From NCBI RefSeq assembly GCF_001682385.1, contig NZ_CP016210.1:4216001-4280000 (forward strand): a stretch of DNA of 64,000 nucleotides. The letters are read 5' to 3'. The stretch is from Azoarcus olearius. Its GTDB lineage: Bacteria > Pseudomonadota > Gammaproteobacteria > Burkholderiales > Rhodocyclaceae. Positions 18,514 through 26,825 of the stretch are shown here, in pieces (the stretch's first letter is position 1; each line of letters starts with the position of its first letter). The notes below the pieces were generated by a model. It was not told the DNA's origin. It searched no databases and saw only the letters and a list, made by a program, of their open reading frames with translations. The position numbers and the translations under genes were made by a program.

Positions 18514-20306
18514 ACATGGGCGTGTACGAAACTCAGGGCTTCAAGCTCGACAACACCGGCAAGCGCGTCGTCGTCGATCCGGTCACCCGTATCGAAGGCC
18601 ACATGCGCGTCGAGGTGAACCTCGACAGCAACAACGTGATCCGCAACGCCGTGTCCACCGGCACCATGTGGCGCGGCCTCGAAGTCATCCTCAAGGGCCG
18701 CGACCCGCGCGACGCCTGGGCCTTCACCGAACGCATCTGCGGCGTGTGCACCGGCACCCATGCGCTGACCAGCGTGCGCGCGGTGGAAGACGCGCTCGGC
18801 ATCGACATCCCGGAAAACGCCAACTCCATCCGCAACCTGATGCAGCTCACGCTGCAGGTGCATGACCACCTGGTGCACTTCTACCACCTGCACGCGCTCG
18901 ACTGGGTGGACGTGGTCAGCGCGCTGAAGGCCGACCCCAAGAAGACCTCCGAACTCGCGCAGAGCATCTCGAGCTGGCCGAACTCTTCGCCCGGTTACTT
19001 CCGCGACATCCAGAACCGGCTGAAGAAGTTCGTCGAATCCGGCCAGCTCGGCCCCTTCATGAACGGCTACTGGGGCAACCCCGCCTACAAGCTGCCGCCC
19101 GAAGCCAACCTGATGGCGGTGACGCACTACCTGGAAGCGCTCGACTTCCAGAAGGACATCGTCAAGATCCACACCATCTTCGGCGGCAAGAACCCGCACC
19201 CGAACTGGCTGGTGGGCGGCATGCCGTGCGCGATCAACCTCGACGGCGTGGGCGCCGTGGGCGCGGTCAACATGGAACGGCTGAACCTGGTCAAGAGCAT
19301 CATCGACCGCTCGATCGAGTTCATCGACCAGGTCTATATCCCCGACCTCGTCGCCATCGCCAGCTTCTACAAGGACTGGACCTACGGCGGCGGCATCTCG
19401 TCGCTGTCGCTGCTGTCCTACGGTGACATCCCGGACCGCGCCAACGACTACGGCGCCGGCAACCTGCTGCTGCCGCGCGGCGCCATCATCAACGGCGACC
19501 TCAGCAAGATCCACGAGGTGGACCTGCGCGATCCGGAGGAGATCCAGGAGTTCGTCTCCCACTCCTGGTACAAGTACGCCGACGAAACCAAGGGCCTGCA
19601 CCCTTGGGACGGCGTCACCGAACCCAACTTCGTGCTCGGCAAGAACACCAAGGGCACCAAGACCAACGTCCAGTCCTTCGACGAGGAAGGCAAGTACTCC
19701 TGGATCAAGTCGCCGCGCTGGCGCGGCCACGCGATGGAAGTCGGCCCGCTGGCGCGGTACGTGATCGGCTACGTGCAGGGCAATCCGGAATTCAAGGAGC
19801 CGGTCGACAAGCTGCTGAAGGACCTCGGCCTGCCGCTGCAGGCGATCTTCTCGACGCTGGGCCGCACCGCGGCGCGCGGCCTTGAGGCATCGTGGGCGGC
19901 GCACAAGATGGCCTATTTCTACGACAAGCTGATCGCCAACATCAAGGCCGGCGACACCGCCACCGCCAACGTCGAGAAGTGGGATCCGAGCACCTGGCCG
20001 AAGGAGGTCAAGGGCGTGGGCTTCACCGAGGCGCCGCGCGGCGCGCTGGGCCACTGGATCAAGATCAAGGACGGCAAGATCGACAACTACCAGGCCGTGG
20101 TGCCCACCACCTGGAACGGCAGCCCGCGCGACCACAAGGGCCAGATCGGCGCCTTCGAGGCCAGCCTGATGAACACCCCGGTGGCCAAGGCCGACGAACC
20201 GCTGGAGATCCTGCGCACGCTGCACTCGTTCGACCCGTGCCTGGCCTGCTCCACCCACGTGATGAGCCCCGACGGACAGGAGATGGCCCAGGTGAAAGTG
20301 CGCTGA
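18510..20306 (+). CDS. hupL: Uptake [NiFe]-hydrogenase large subunit
   Basis: 598 residues; oxidises H2 at its NiFe centre on the periplasmic face. Nickel ligands: ERICGVC (C77, C80) near the N-terminus and DPCLAC (C577, C580) near the C-terminus. Fifteen residues after His583 (starting VMSPDG) form the extension that HupD must remove once nickel is in place. It has no signal peptide and would be exported together with HupS. The start overlaps the hupS stop (ATGA); a second ATG lies 6 bases on. Confidence 0.97.
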   Translation: MNMGVYETQGFKLDNTGKRVVVDPVTRIEGHMRVEVNLDSNNVIRNAVSTGTMWRGLEVILKGRDPRDAWAFTERICGVCTGTHALTSVRAVEDALGIDIPENANSIRNLMQLTLQVHDHLVHFYHLHALDWVDVVSALKADPKKTSELAQSISSWPNSSPGYFRDIQNRLKKFVESGQLGPFMNGYWGNPAYKLPPEANLMAVTHYLEALDFQKDIVKIHTIFGGKNPHPNWLVGGMPCAINLDGVGAVGAVNMERLNLVKSIIDRSIEFIDQVYIPDLVAIASFYKDWTYGGGISSLSLLSYGDIPDRANDYGAGNLLLPRGAIINGDLSKIHEVDLRDPEEIQEFVSHSWYKYADETKGLHPWDGVTEPNFVLGKNTKGTKTNVQSFDEEGKYSWIKSPRWRGHAMEVGPLARYVIGYVQGNPEFKEPVDKLLKDLGLPLQAIFSTLGRTAARGLEASWAAHKMAYFYDKLIANIKAGDTATANVEKWDPSTWPKEVKGVGFTEAPRGALGHWIKIKDGKIDNYQAVVPTTWNGSPRDHKGQIGAFEASLMNTPVAKADEPLEILRTLHSFDPCLACSTHVMSPDGQEMAQVKVR

Positions 20307-20376
20307 TTGACGGGGCGAGGACCGGTCGGGCGCACCCCTCACGACAGGCGGAGCACCCTCCCTCCCCAAGCCTCAT

Positions 20377-20415
20377 GGGCCGCCTGCGGCCCCCGGCCCC
20401 CTCGCCTCCTTTTTT
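20377..20415 (+). other. Hairpin and T-run between hupL and hupC
   Basis: GGGCCGC-CT-GCGGCCC (20377-20392) forms a 7-bp stem. A pyrimidine-rich stretch with six T (20410-20415) follows 17 bases later. It may partly terminate or stabilise the hupSL message and so lower hupC expression relative to the structural subunits. Confidence 0.4.
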
Positions 20416-20450
20416 AGCCGTTTTCTTCCGCCGCTACGGAGGTAAGACAA

Positions 20451-21158
20451 ATGCTTGCTCAACAAGACGCATTCGAAGCCGAGCGCAGTGCGCGCATGGT
20501 GAAGGCGGTGTATGTGTACGAAGCGCCGCTGCGCCTGTGGCACTGGGTGAACGCGCTCGCGATCACCGTGCTTGCGATCACCGGCTACTTCATCGGCAAA
20601 CCGCTGCCGGCACTGTCCGGCGACACCAGCGCGCAGTACCTGATGGGCTGGATCCGCTTCCTGCACTTCTCCGCCGCCTATGTGTTCGCGATCGGCTTCC
20701 TCGGCCGCATCTACTGGGCCATCGTCGGCAACCACCACGCCCGCCAGATCTTCCTGCTGCCGATTTTCGACGGCAAATGGTGGGGCGAGGTGTTCTACGA
20801 ACTGCGCTGGTATCTGTTCATGGTGAAGGAGCCCAACAAGTACATCGGCCACAACCCGCTGGCGCAGCTGATGATGTTCCTGTTCTTCACGGTGGGCGCG
20901 GTGTACATGATCCTCACCGGCTTCGCGCTGTACGGCGAAGGCCTGGGCGTCGGCAGCTGGGCGGACACGATGTTCGGCTGGGTGATCGGCGTGCTCGGCA
21001 GCAACAGCATGCAGGTGCACAGCCTGCACCGGCTCGGCATGTGGGTCACGCTGTGCTTCGTGATCGTCCATGTGTATGCCGCGATCCGCGAGGACATCAT
21101 GAGCCGCCAGAGCCTGATCAGCACCATGATCAGCGGCTGGCGGATGTTCAAGGACTGA
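20451..21158 (+). CDS. hupC: Ni/Fe-hydrogenase b-type cytochrome
   Basis: 235 residues with four transmembrane helices. Histidines for the two b haems are visible in LRLWHWVNAL (helix 1), FLHFSAAY (helix 2), HRLGMW and VHVYAAI (helix 4). It accepts electrons from HupS and reduces quinone, anchoring the dimer to the membrane. GGAGGT 7 bases before the ATG is an almost ideal ribosome binding site. This is the last hydrogenase gene before a three-gene interruption. Confidence 0.95.
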   Translation: MLAQQDAFEAERSARMVKAVYVYEAPLRLWHWVNALAITVLAITGYFIGKPLPALSGDTSAQYLMGWIRFLHFSAAYVFAIGFLGRIYWAIVGNHHARQIFLLPIFDGKWWGEVFYELRWYLFMVKEPNKYIGHNPLAQLMMFLFFTVGAVYMILTGFALYGEGLGVGSWADTMFGWVIGVLGSNSMQVHSLHRLGMWVTLCFVIVHVYAAIREDIMSRQSLISTMISGWRMFKD

Positions 21159-21166
21159 GCCTGCGC

Positions 21167-21511
21167 ATGACCGCGCCGCATCCGCCGGCCGCACCTTCCG
21201 CCACCGCGGAAGGGCGGCCGGCGTCGCTTCGGGCTGCCGCCCACGCCCTGCCCGCCGGCACCCGCCATCCGATCCACCCCGGCCACTTCCTCGAAACCCG
21301 CTTCCTGATTCCGGCGGCGATTTCGCAGGATGCGCTGGCACGCGCACTGGGCATCTCGCGCCGCCGGGTGAACGAACTGGTCCGCGGCCGGCGCGCGATA
21401 TCGCCCGACACCGCGGTACGGCTGGGCCGCTTCTTCGGCACCGATCCGCGCTTCTGGACCGCGCTGCAAGCCGAGTGGGATACCTTCGAGGCGATGCGCA
21501 GCGCCGGGTGA
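21167..21511 (+). CDS. HigA/VapI-like antitoxin without partner toxin
   Basis: 114 residues. After a Pro/Ala-rich leader, the HTH_XRE domain has the HigA/VapI signature: HPGHFLETRFL, SQDALARALGISRRRVNELVRGRR and DTAVRLGRFFGTDPRFW. In complete systems this is a DNA-binding antitoxin that represses higBA. No toxin-sized frame precedes or follows: hupC ends 8 bases upstream, and glutathione peroxidase begins 81 bases downstream. It may act as a solitary regulator or be a relic. The position directly behind hupC implies co-transcription from the hupS promoter. Confidence 0.75.
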   Translation: MTAPHPPAAPSATAEGRPASLRAAAHALPAGTRHPIHPGHFLETRFLIPAAISQDALARALGISRRRVNELVRGRRAISPDTAVRLGRFFGTDPRFWTALQAEWDTFEAMRSAG

Positions 21512-21558
21512 AGCGCGCCGCACGAACTTCCGCCACGCCCCGCCAGTCTCCGTCACAT

Positions 21559-21578
21559 ACCGCCGCCCCTGCGGCGGT
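21559..21578 (+). other. Hairpin just ahead of the glutathione peroxidase gene
   Basis: ACCGCCGC (21559-21566) and GCGGCGGT (21571-21578) form an 8-bp stem with a CCCT loop. It sits 3 bases before the GGAG ribosome binding site. It could influence translation or mark a partial terminator after the antitoxin gene. Confidence 0.35.
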
Positions 21579-21592
21579 GCCGGAGAACCGCA

Positions 21593-22183
21593 ATGCGCAC
21601 TACCGCCCTTGCCCTGACCTTGCTCGCCCTCGCCACCGCGGCCGTTGTGTACGCCGCCAGCGAGGCGCCCGTACCGGCCGCGACGCAAGCCGCCGCACCT
21701 GCCAGCCCGCTGCTCGACCACAGCTTCCGCCGCCTGCACGGGGCCGAAACGCTCAACCTGCGCGAACGCTATGCCGGCCAGCCGCTGCTCATCGTCAACA
21801 CCGCCAGCCATTGCGGCTACACCGGCCAGTTCAAGGAACTGGAAGCCATCCACCAGCGCTACCGTGCGCAGGGGCTGAAGGTGCTCGGCTTCTCGTCGGA
21901 TGACTTCAACCAGGAAGCCGACAACGAAGCCAAGGCCGCCAACGTCTGCTTCGTGAACTTCGGCGTCACCTTCGACATGTTCGCGCCCATCCACGTGCGC
22001 GGCGGCGACGCGCATCCGCTGTTCCGCGAACTCGCGCGCCAGTCGCAGGCGCCGCGCTGGAATTTCTATAAGTACGTGGTCGACCGCCAGGGCAAGGTGG
22101 TGGCCAGCTTCGAGAGCGCGGTCAAGCCGGACGCCCCCGAGGTAGTCGCCGCGCTCGAACGCGCGATTGCCGGCGCTCGCTGA
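21593..22183 (+). CDS. Secreted glutathione peroxidase-like protein
   Basis: 196 residues with a signal peptide (hydrophobic to about residue 22). The thiol-peroxidase site is [11 protein letters not shown] (C74). The usual second motif (FPCNQFGxQEP) is altered to an FSSDDFNQE form, and the [12 protein letters not shown] block is intact. It would reduce peroxides in the periplasm using a thiol donor other than glutathione, as most bacterial family members do; that is inference. It lies between hupC and hupD, where peroxide made by partial O2 reduction at a hydrogenase could matter. It faces the AAA ATPase gene tail to tail (19 bases). Confidence 0.82.
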   Translation: MRTTALALTLLALATAAVVYAASEAPVPAATQAAAPASPLLDHSFRRLHGAETLNLRERYAGQPLLIVNTASHCGYTGQFKELEAIHQRYRAQGLKVLGFSSDDFNQEADNEAKAANVCFVNFGVTFDMFAPIHVRGGDAHPLFRELARQSQAPRWNFYKYVVDRQGKVVASFESAVKPDAPEVVAALERAIAGAR

Positions 22184-22202
22184 GCGCCGGCTTCGCCACC
22201 GT

Positions 22203-23897
22203 TCAGGCTTCGGCTGGCGTCAGCGCACGGAACATCGCGCAGCGGTCGAAGGCCGCCATATCCGGCGGCACCGCCTTGCGCCCGCAGTACTTCGCCACCA
22301 GCTTGGCCAGGCCCTTGATGTCGCGCCCCGAGGCCTGCGGGTAGCGCGCCACCAGGCGGGCGACGAGCGCGTCGTCGAGCGCGAGCCCGAACTGCTCGGC
22401 CATCACCTGCCAGATCCGCGCGCGCGCCTCGGCGTCCGGCTGCTCGTAGCGGATCAGCGCGATGCAGCGCGAGACGATGGCCTCGTCGATGTCATCGACC
22501 CGGTTGGTGGTGAGGAACAGCAGGCCGTTGAAGTACTCCAGCACGCGCAGGAACACCCCGACCACCGCGTTCATCGAGATGTTGTCGTCGCGGCGCTTGA
22601 TGTACACATCGGCTTCGTCGATCAGCATCACCGCGCCCCAGCGCTGCGCGCGCGTCAGCACTTCCTTCAACGCCGTTTCCATCGCCGCGACGTTGAGGCC
22701 GAGCTGGCCGGAATGCACCCGGTACAGCGGTCGGCGGATGATTTCCGAATACACCTCGGCGGTCAGCGTCTTGCCCACCCCCGGAGGGCCGGCGCACAGC
22801 ACCGTGGTGCCGCCCGACTTGCCGGCGACGATGTCGTCCATCAGCACGTCCATCTCGGCCGTCAGGATGTCGATCAGGTCGGTCTGCTCCTCCGGCAGGA
22901 TCAGCTTTTCCTTCAGCGCCGGGGCGTAGGCATAGGGCTCGAGGTCATCCACATGCACCCATACGTAGTGGTGCAGGTCCAGATGGAACATCAGGATGTA
23001 GAAATGCACCGGTAGCTGGGTGAACACGCCCTTGGGCAGGGTTTCCTGGATCGCCTGCACCTCGGCCTCGACCTTGAAGTCGCCGTTCTTGGAGGCGCGC
23101 CGCAGGTAGCGTTCCAGGATGTCGCCGGGCGCATCCAGCGTCAGCGCCCGGTCGGCGAGGATGCTCTCGTCGTTCACCAGGCGCGCCTTGCCACCGCCCG
23201 AGGACAGCACGATCACGTCCTTGCGCGACCAATCGGTGTCGCGGTGCGTCGCGGTGGGGTTTTCGGCGTAATAGCCCACGCCGGTGCCGGAAAACTGCTC
23301 GCCGTTGCGCGCCCGCCAGTCGAAATAGCGCGTCGCGCCTTCGTCGTAGGCGGCAATCAGCGCCGGCGTCTCGCGCACATAGCCCTTGGTGGCGAAGACT
23401 TCGGAGATCGTGCGCCCCGGGATGTCGCTCGGGTTGATGCGGATGTTGGCGGTGGCGAGCTTGGCCTTGGCGTTGGACTTGAGTTCCACCAGCACCTTGG
23501 CGCTTTCTTCTCCGCCCGGCGGGGTGTAATCGATGCGCGTCACCGCCCAGGCCAGCGGCTTGCCGGTCAGCGCGGCGGTGAACAGCCAGCCGCGGATGGC
23601 CCCGGCGGCGAGGTAGCGGATGATTTCCGGCACCACCTTTTCGAGGTCGTCATCCTCGAAGCGGAAACCTTCGTCGTTGAAAGCCTGTTGCAGGGTTTCC
23701 AGCTGGGCGGCTCGGGCGCGCTGGGTAGGTCCGCCGGCACCGTACAGATCGCCGAGGAAGCGCACCTCGGCGTGTTCGAGTTGGGCAAAGGGCACTTCGG
23801 CCCGGCTGCCCAGCTTCAGTTGGTCCTGCAGATAGGCCAGGCGCGGAAAGGCCTTGACCATGGCCTCGACGTGATTGCGTTCGATTTGCAGCTTCAC
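22203..23897 (-). CDS. AAA ATPase of unknown function
   Basis: 564 residues, GTG start with GGAGGA 5 bases upstream. The first 350 residues are a mixed alpha/beta region without a motif I recognise. The C-terminal AAA module has Walker A GPPGVGKT (370-377), Walker B VMLIDEAD (423-430), sensor-1 TTNR (463-466) and an arginine-finger-like R477, followed by a small helical lid. It has the look of a remodelling ATPase rather than a DNA-replication protein. It lies antisense inside the hydrogenase cluster, divergent from hupD. No link to hydrogenase assembly is established. Confidence 0.8.
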   Translation of the reverse strand: MKLQIERNHVEAMVKAFPRLAYLQDQLKLGSRAEVPFAQLEHAEVRFLGDLYGAGGPTQRARAAQLETLQQAFNDEGFRFEDDDLEKVVPEIIRYLAAGAIRGWLFTAALTGKPLAWAVTRIDYTPPGGEESAKVLVELKSNAKAKLATANIRINPSDIPGRTISEVFATKGYVRETPALIAAYDEGATRYFDWRARNGEQFSGTGVGYYAENPTATHRDTDWSRKDVIVLSSGGGKARLVNDESILADRALTLDAPGDILERYLRRASKNGDFKVEAEVQAIQETLPKGVFTQLPVHFYILMFHLDLHHYVWVHVDDLEPYAYAPALKEKLILPEEQTDLIDILTAEMDVLMDDIVAGKSGGTTVLCAGPPGVGKTLTAEVYSEIIRRPLYRVHSGQLGLNVAAMETALKEVLTRAQRWGAVMLIDEADVYIKRRDDNISMNAVVGVFLRVLEYFNGLLFLTTNRVDDIDEAIVSRCIALIRYEQPDAEARARIWQVMAEQFGLALDDALVARLVARYPQASGRDIKGLAKLVAKYCGRKAVPPDMAAFDRCAMFRALTPAEA

Positions 23898-23994
23898 CGC
23901 TTCCTCCAGATCGCCGGGAGCGCCGTCGCGGCGCGTACCGCGGCACTGCAGCAGAATTGGTGCCAGTCACCGAACCGGCCTGAAGCGCCTTTTC

Positions 23995-24007
23995 AATCAA
24001 TACCTTG
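23995..24007 (+). promoter_or_regulatory. IHF consensus match upstream of hupD
   Basis: AATCAATACCTTG at 23995-24007 fits the IHF consensus WATCAANNNNTTR at every specified position. It lies about 240 bp upstream of the sigma-54 -24 element (24246), which is further than usual. IHF bending commonly brings NtrC-type activators to sigma-54 polymerase; use here is inferred. Confidence 0.45.
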
Positions 24008-24048
24008 GAACAAGGCGGCGCGAAAATGACGATGCGCTTGTCGCAAGC
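24003..24048. promoter_or_regulatory. Twin CTTG-N3-CAAG dyads, candidate activator sites
   Basis: Two palindromes, CCTTG-GAA-CAAGG (24003-24015) and GCTTG-TCG-CAAGC (24036-24048), share CTTG-N3-CAAG and are centred 33 bp apart, about three helical turns. They lie 204-237 bp upstream of the sigma-54 -24 box of hupD, a typical enhancer distance. HoxA is the obvious candidate binder; alternatively they serve the divergent AAA ATPase gene. Confidence 0.5.
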
Positions 24049-24245
24049 CGCACAGCGTGCGTGGACGATTCGCGTCAAACGGCCGGCCTCTGGACACGCC
24101 GCCGCCCACTGATAACCGGCTTTCCACTTCCGCATCCAAATCCGCCATGCCTCACCCAGCGCTATTGCTTTCGGCTAGGGGGCGGGAGGCCCGGATCGCG
24201 TGCCGCGCGCGGCCTGCGGGGGCACGCCGCGATGGGCGCACAGGC

Positions 24246-24261
24246 TGGCACGCTCCCTGCT
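24246..24261 (+). promoter_or_regulatory. Sigma-54 promoter of hupDFGHIJK-hyp
   Basis: TGGCACG-CTCC-CTGCT at 24246-24261 matches the -24 box completely and the -12 box except for C in place of the first T. The hupD ATG is 33 bases downstream. It gives the distal hup/hyp genes their own promoter, separate from the one ahead of hupS. Confidence 0.8.
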
Positions 24262-24294
24262 GCTGTTACGCGTCCCGTAACACCTGATCCCACC

Positions 24295-24912
24295 ATGACT
24301 GCGCCCTCCCCTGACTCCGCCCTGATCCTTGGCATCGGCAACCTGCTGTGGGCCGACGAAGGTTTCGGCGTGCGCTGCGTGGAAGCTTTCAACGCCGCCT
24401 GGCAGGCGCCCGACAGCGTCACCGTGATGGACGGCGGCACCCAGGGCCTCTACCTGCTGCCCTACGTTACCGCCGCGCGCCGGCTGATCGTGTTCGACGC
24501 CGTCGATTACGGTCTGGAACCCGGCACGCTGCGGCTGGTGGAAGACGACGAGGTGCCGCGCTTCATGGGTGCCAAGAAGATGAGCCTGCACCAGACCGGC
24601 TTCCAGGAAGTGATCGCCTCGGCCGCGCTGCTCGGCCAGTGCCCACAGTCGATGCTGCTGATCGGCGTGCAGCCGGTGGAACTGGAAGACTTCGGCGGCA
24701 GCCTGCGGCCCGCGGTGCGCGCCCGCGTGGACGAAGCGGTGGCGATTGCCGCGGCCCGGCTGCGCGAGTGGGGCTTCCCGCTGCAAGCGCGTCAGGACGA
24801 GGCCGCGCCGCTCGCCGACGCCGCGCTGCAGATGCAGCGCTACGAGGCCGGCCGCCCGCCCGAGGACCTCGCCTGCCGCATCGGCGACATCCGCTTCATG
24901 CCGGAGCGCTGA
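24295..24912 (+). CDS. hupD: Hydrogenase maturation endopeptidase
   Basis: 205 residues of the HyaD/HoxM family. The N-terminal GIGNLLWADEGFG block supplies the first nickel-sensing Glu (in DEG), the DAVDYG block the Asp, and SLHQTGFQ the His of the recognition site. It cleaves the 15-residue tail from HupL after nickel insertion. It is first in the second hup transcription unit and is followed after 1 base by hupF. Confidence 0.94.
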   Translation: MTAPSPDSALILGIGNLLWADEGFGVRCVEAFNAAWQAPDSVTVMDGGTQGLYLLPYVTAARRLIVFDAVDYGLEPGTLRLVEDDEVPRFMGAKKMSLHQTGFQEVIASAALLGQCPQSMLLIGVQPVELEDFGGSLRPAVRARVDEAVAIAAARLREWGFPLQARQDEAAPLADAALQMQRYEAGRPPEDLACRIGDIRFMPER

Positions 24913-24913
24913 G

Positions 24914-25225
24914 ATGTGCGTCGGCATCCCCGTGCAGGTGCTGCGCAGCGAGGAAACGCGCGCGCTGTGCCGTGACCGCGACGGCAGCGAAGTGTGGGTG
25001 GATCTGCTGCTGGTGGGCGAGCAGCCACCCGGCACCTGGCTGATGTGCTTTCTCGGCGCGGCGCGCGAGGTGATCGACGCCGACACCGCACAACGCACGC
25101 TCGCCGCGCTCGCGGCACTCGACACCCTGCTGGCCGGCGGCGACGCCGACCTCGACGCGGCCTTCGCCGACCTGGTGAACCGCGAACCCGAACTGCCCGA
25201 TTTCCTCAAACCGCAAACCACATGA
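24914..25225 (+). CDS. hupF: HypC-family hydrogenase chaperone HupF
   Basis: 103 residues. It opens with MCVGIP, the HypC-family motif with essential Cys2, and has a longer acidic C-terminal tail (DFLKP near the end) than HypC. In rhizobia HupF binds HupL and protects it during maturation in the presence of oxygen. It fits the oxygen-tolerant type of enzyme here. It overlaps hupG by 4 bases. Confidence 0.92.
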   Translation: MCVGIPVQVLRSEETRALCRDRDGSEVWVDLLLVGEQPPGTWLMCFLGAAREVIDADTAQRTLAALAALDTLLAGGDADLDAAFADLVNREPELPDFLKPQTT

Positions 25226-25680
25226 CCAGCCCCGACGCCCTCGAAAACGCCCTTCAGCGCCTTGCCCAGCACGACGGATTCCAACGCCTGGAAGCCTCCG
25301 ATCTGCCCGCCTTCGCCGCCGCCCCGGGCACCGCGGTGCTGCTCTTGACCGACGACCCGGTGCGCTGCCCGGAAGCCTGGGACATGGTGGTGGTGCTGCC
25401 GGAAGCGCTGAAGGCGGTGCCCGGGCTGCGTCCGGCGGTCGCGGCGCCCGAGGCCAGCCGCGCGATCGCTGCCGGCTTCGGCATCACCCGCTATCCGGCG
25501 CTGCTCGTGCTGCGCGGCGAAGGCACCGAGCCCGGCCACGACTACGTCGGCGCCCTCGAAGGCATGCGCGACTGGCAGGTGCTGGTGCAGTCGCTCGCCA
25601 CGCTGGCCGCCGCACCCGCCGGCCGCCGCCCCGGCATCGGCATTCCGGTGCTCGGCGCCGGCCCCTCTTCCTGCCACTGA
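25222..25680 (+). CDS. hupG: Hydrogenase assembly protein HupG (HyaE/HoxO)
   Basis: 152 residues, thioredoxin-like HyaE family. The ITRYPALLVLR segment resembles the cis-Pro loop of thioredoxins, but there is no CxxC. HyaE/HoxO binds the Tat leader of the small subunit and holds it until its clusters are complete. The start codon overlaps the hupF stop (ATGA). Confidence 0.88.
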   Translation: MTSPDALENALQRLAQHDGFQRLEASDLPAFAAAPGTAVLLLTDDPVRCPEAWDMVVVLPEALKAVPGLRPAVAAPEASRAIAAGFGITRYPALLVLRGEGTEPGHDYVGALEGMRDWQVLVQSLATLAAAPAGRRPGIGIPVLGAGPSSCH

Positions 25681-25695
25681 CCCGGAACCCTCCGC

Positions 25696-26568
25696 ATGAA
25701 AGCCTGGTCCGCCAACGCCTTCCCGATTCCCGTCGTCGCCGCCGGCCCCGGTTCGCAGCCGGAAGAAGACGAAGCGCTCGACTACCTGCCGCTGCCCAGC
25801 GGCATGGACACCTTCGCCCCGCCCCGCCTGCCCGACCACATCGACCCCGCCTCGCGCGCCACCGCCGTCGCCACGCTGCAGGGCCTGCTCGCCGCGATGC
25901 GCGCGTGGACCTTCGGCACGCCCGGCCACCCGGTGGTCGATCTCGCGCCGCTCGACGGCGCCAGCCTCGCGCTGATCAACGATGCGCTCGGTCAGGGCGA
26001 GGTCAGCGCCCGCGTGCTCGGCGAGACCGAGCTGCGCATCCAGGAAACCGTGTTCGCCGGCATCTGGCGCGTGGTCGAGACCGACCGCGGCGGCCGTCGC
26101 CTCAACGACCGCATCGAGGCCTGCGCGATGCCGGCCGAGGTCATCACCCGCAGCCTCGAAGCCGCCCAAGCGGCGATTGCCGCCCCCACGCCGCCGCAGG
26201 GGGTGATGAACGCGCCCGCGGTGCTCAACGAACTGCTGCACGCGGTCGCCACGCGCCGCCCGGGCGCGGCGGCCCACATCGTCAACCTGACCCTGCTGCC
26301 GATGAACCCGGCCGACCTGGCGTGGCTGGTGGAGGTGCTCGGCGTCGGCCCGACGGTGATCCTGTCGCGCGGCTACGGCAATTGCCGGATCACCGCCACC
26401 GCGCTCGCCCGTACCTGGTGGGTGCAGTACTTCAACAGCGCCGACACGCTGATCCTCAACACCCTCGAAGTGACCGAACTGCCCGACGTCGCGCCCGCCG
26501 CGGCGGACGATTTCGGCGACAGCATCGCGCGGCTCGAGGAATGGATCGCGACCCTGTGCGACGCCTGA
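25696..26568 (+). CDS. hupH: Hydrogenase assembly protein HupH (HyaF/HoxQ)
   Basis: 290 residues of the HyaF/HupH family. Characteristic features are a C-terminal half with MNPADLAWLVEVLG and ILSRGYGNCRI, and the WVQYFN(S)ADTLILNTLEV stretch. HoxQ partners HoxO in small-subunit maturation in Ralstonia and is needed for the six-Cys proximal cluster under air. It begins 15 bases after hupG. Confidence 0.9.
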   Translation: MKAWSANAFPIPVVAAGPGSQPEEDEALDYLPLPSGMDTFAPPRLPDHIDPASRATAVATLQGLLAAMRAWTFGTPGHPVVDLAPLDGASLALINDALGQGEVSARVLGETELRIQETVFAGIWRVVETDRGGRRLNDRIEACAMPAEVITRSLEAAQAAIAAPTPPQGVMNAPAVLNELLHAVATRRPGAAAHIVNLTLLPMNPADLAWLVEVLGVGPTVILSRGYGNCRITATALARTWWVQYFNSADTLILNTLEVTELPDVAPAAADDFGDSIARLEEWIATLCDA

Positions 26569-26612
26569 GTCGCGCGCTATTCTTAAAGATATAAACGGAG
26601 CAGCGCCACGCC

Positions 26613-26825
26613 ATGTTCGAAGGCAGCTACCTGGGCAACGACGCCCGCCTCGACCCCGCCGCGCGGCTGGAATGCGGCATCTGCTGGTGGGTGTACGACC
26701 CGGCCGAGGGCGACGCGCTTGCCCAGGTGCCGGCGGGCACGCCCTTCGCCGCGCTGCCGGCGCACTGGTGCTGCCCCAACTGCGAAGCGCCGCGCCACAA
26801 GTTCATGGTCATCGCGGACGACTGA
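26613..26825 (+). CDS. hupI: Rubredoxin HupI
   Basis: 70 residues with two rubredoxin knuckles, CGICWWVYDPAEGD and CCPNCEAPRHKF. The Cys-x2-Cys pairs would bind one iron. The equivalent HoxR/HupI is required for making the unusual proximal cluster of oxygen-tolerant hydrogenases under aerobic conditions. ACGGAG precedes the start. The stop overlaps hupJ by one base. Confidence 0.93.
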   Translation: MFEGSYLGNDARLDPAARLECGICWWVYDPAEGDALAQVPAGTPFAALPAHWCCPNCEAPRHKFMVIADD

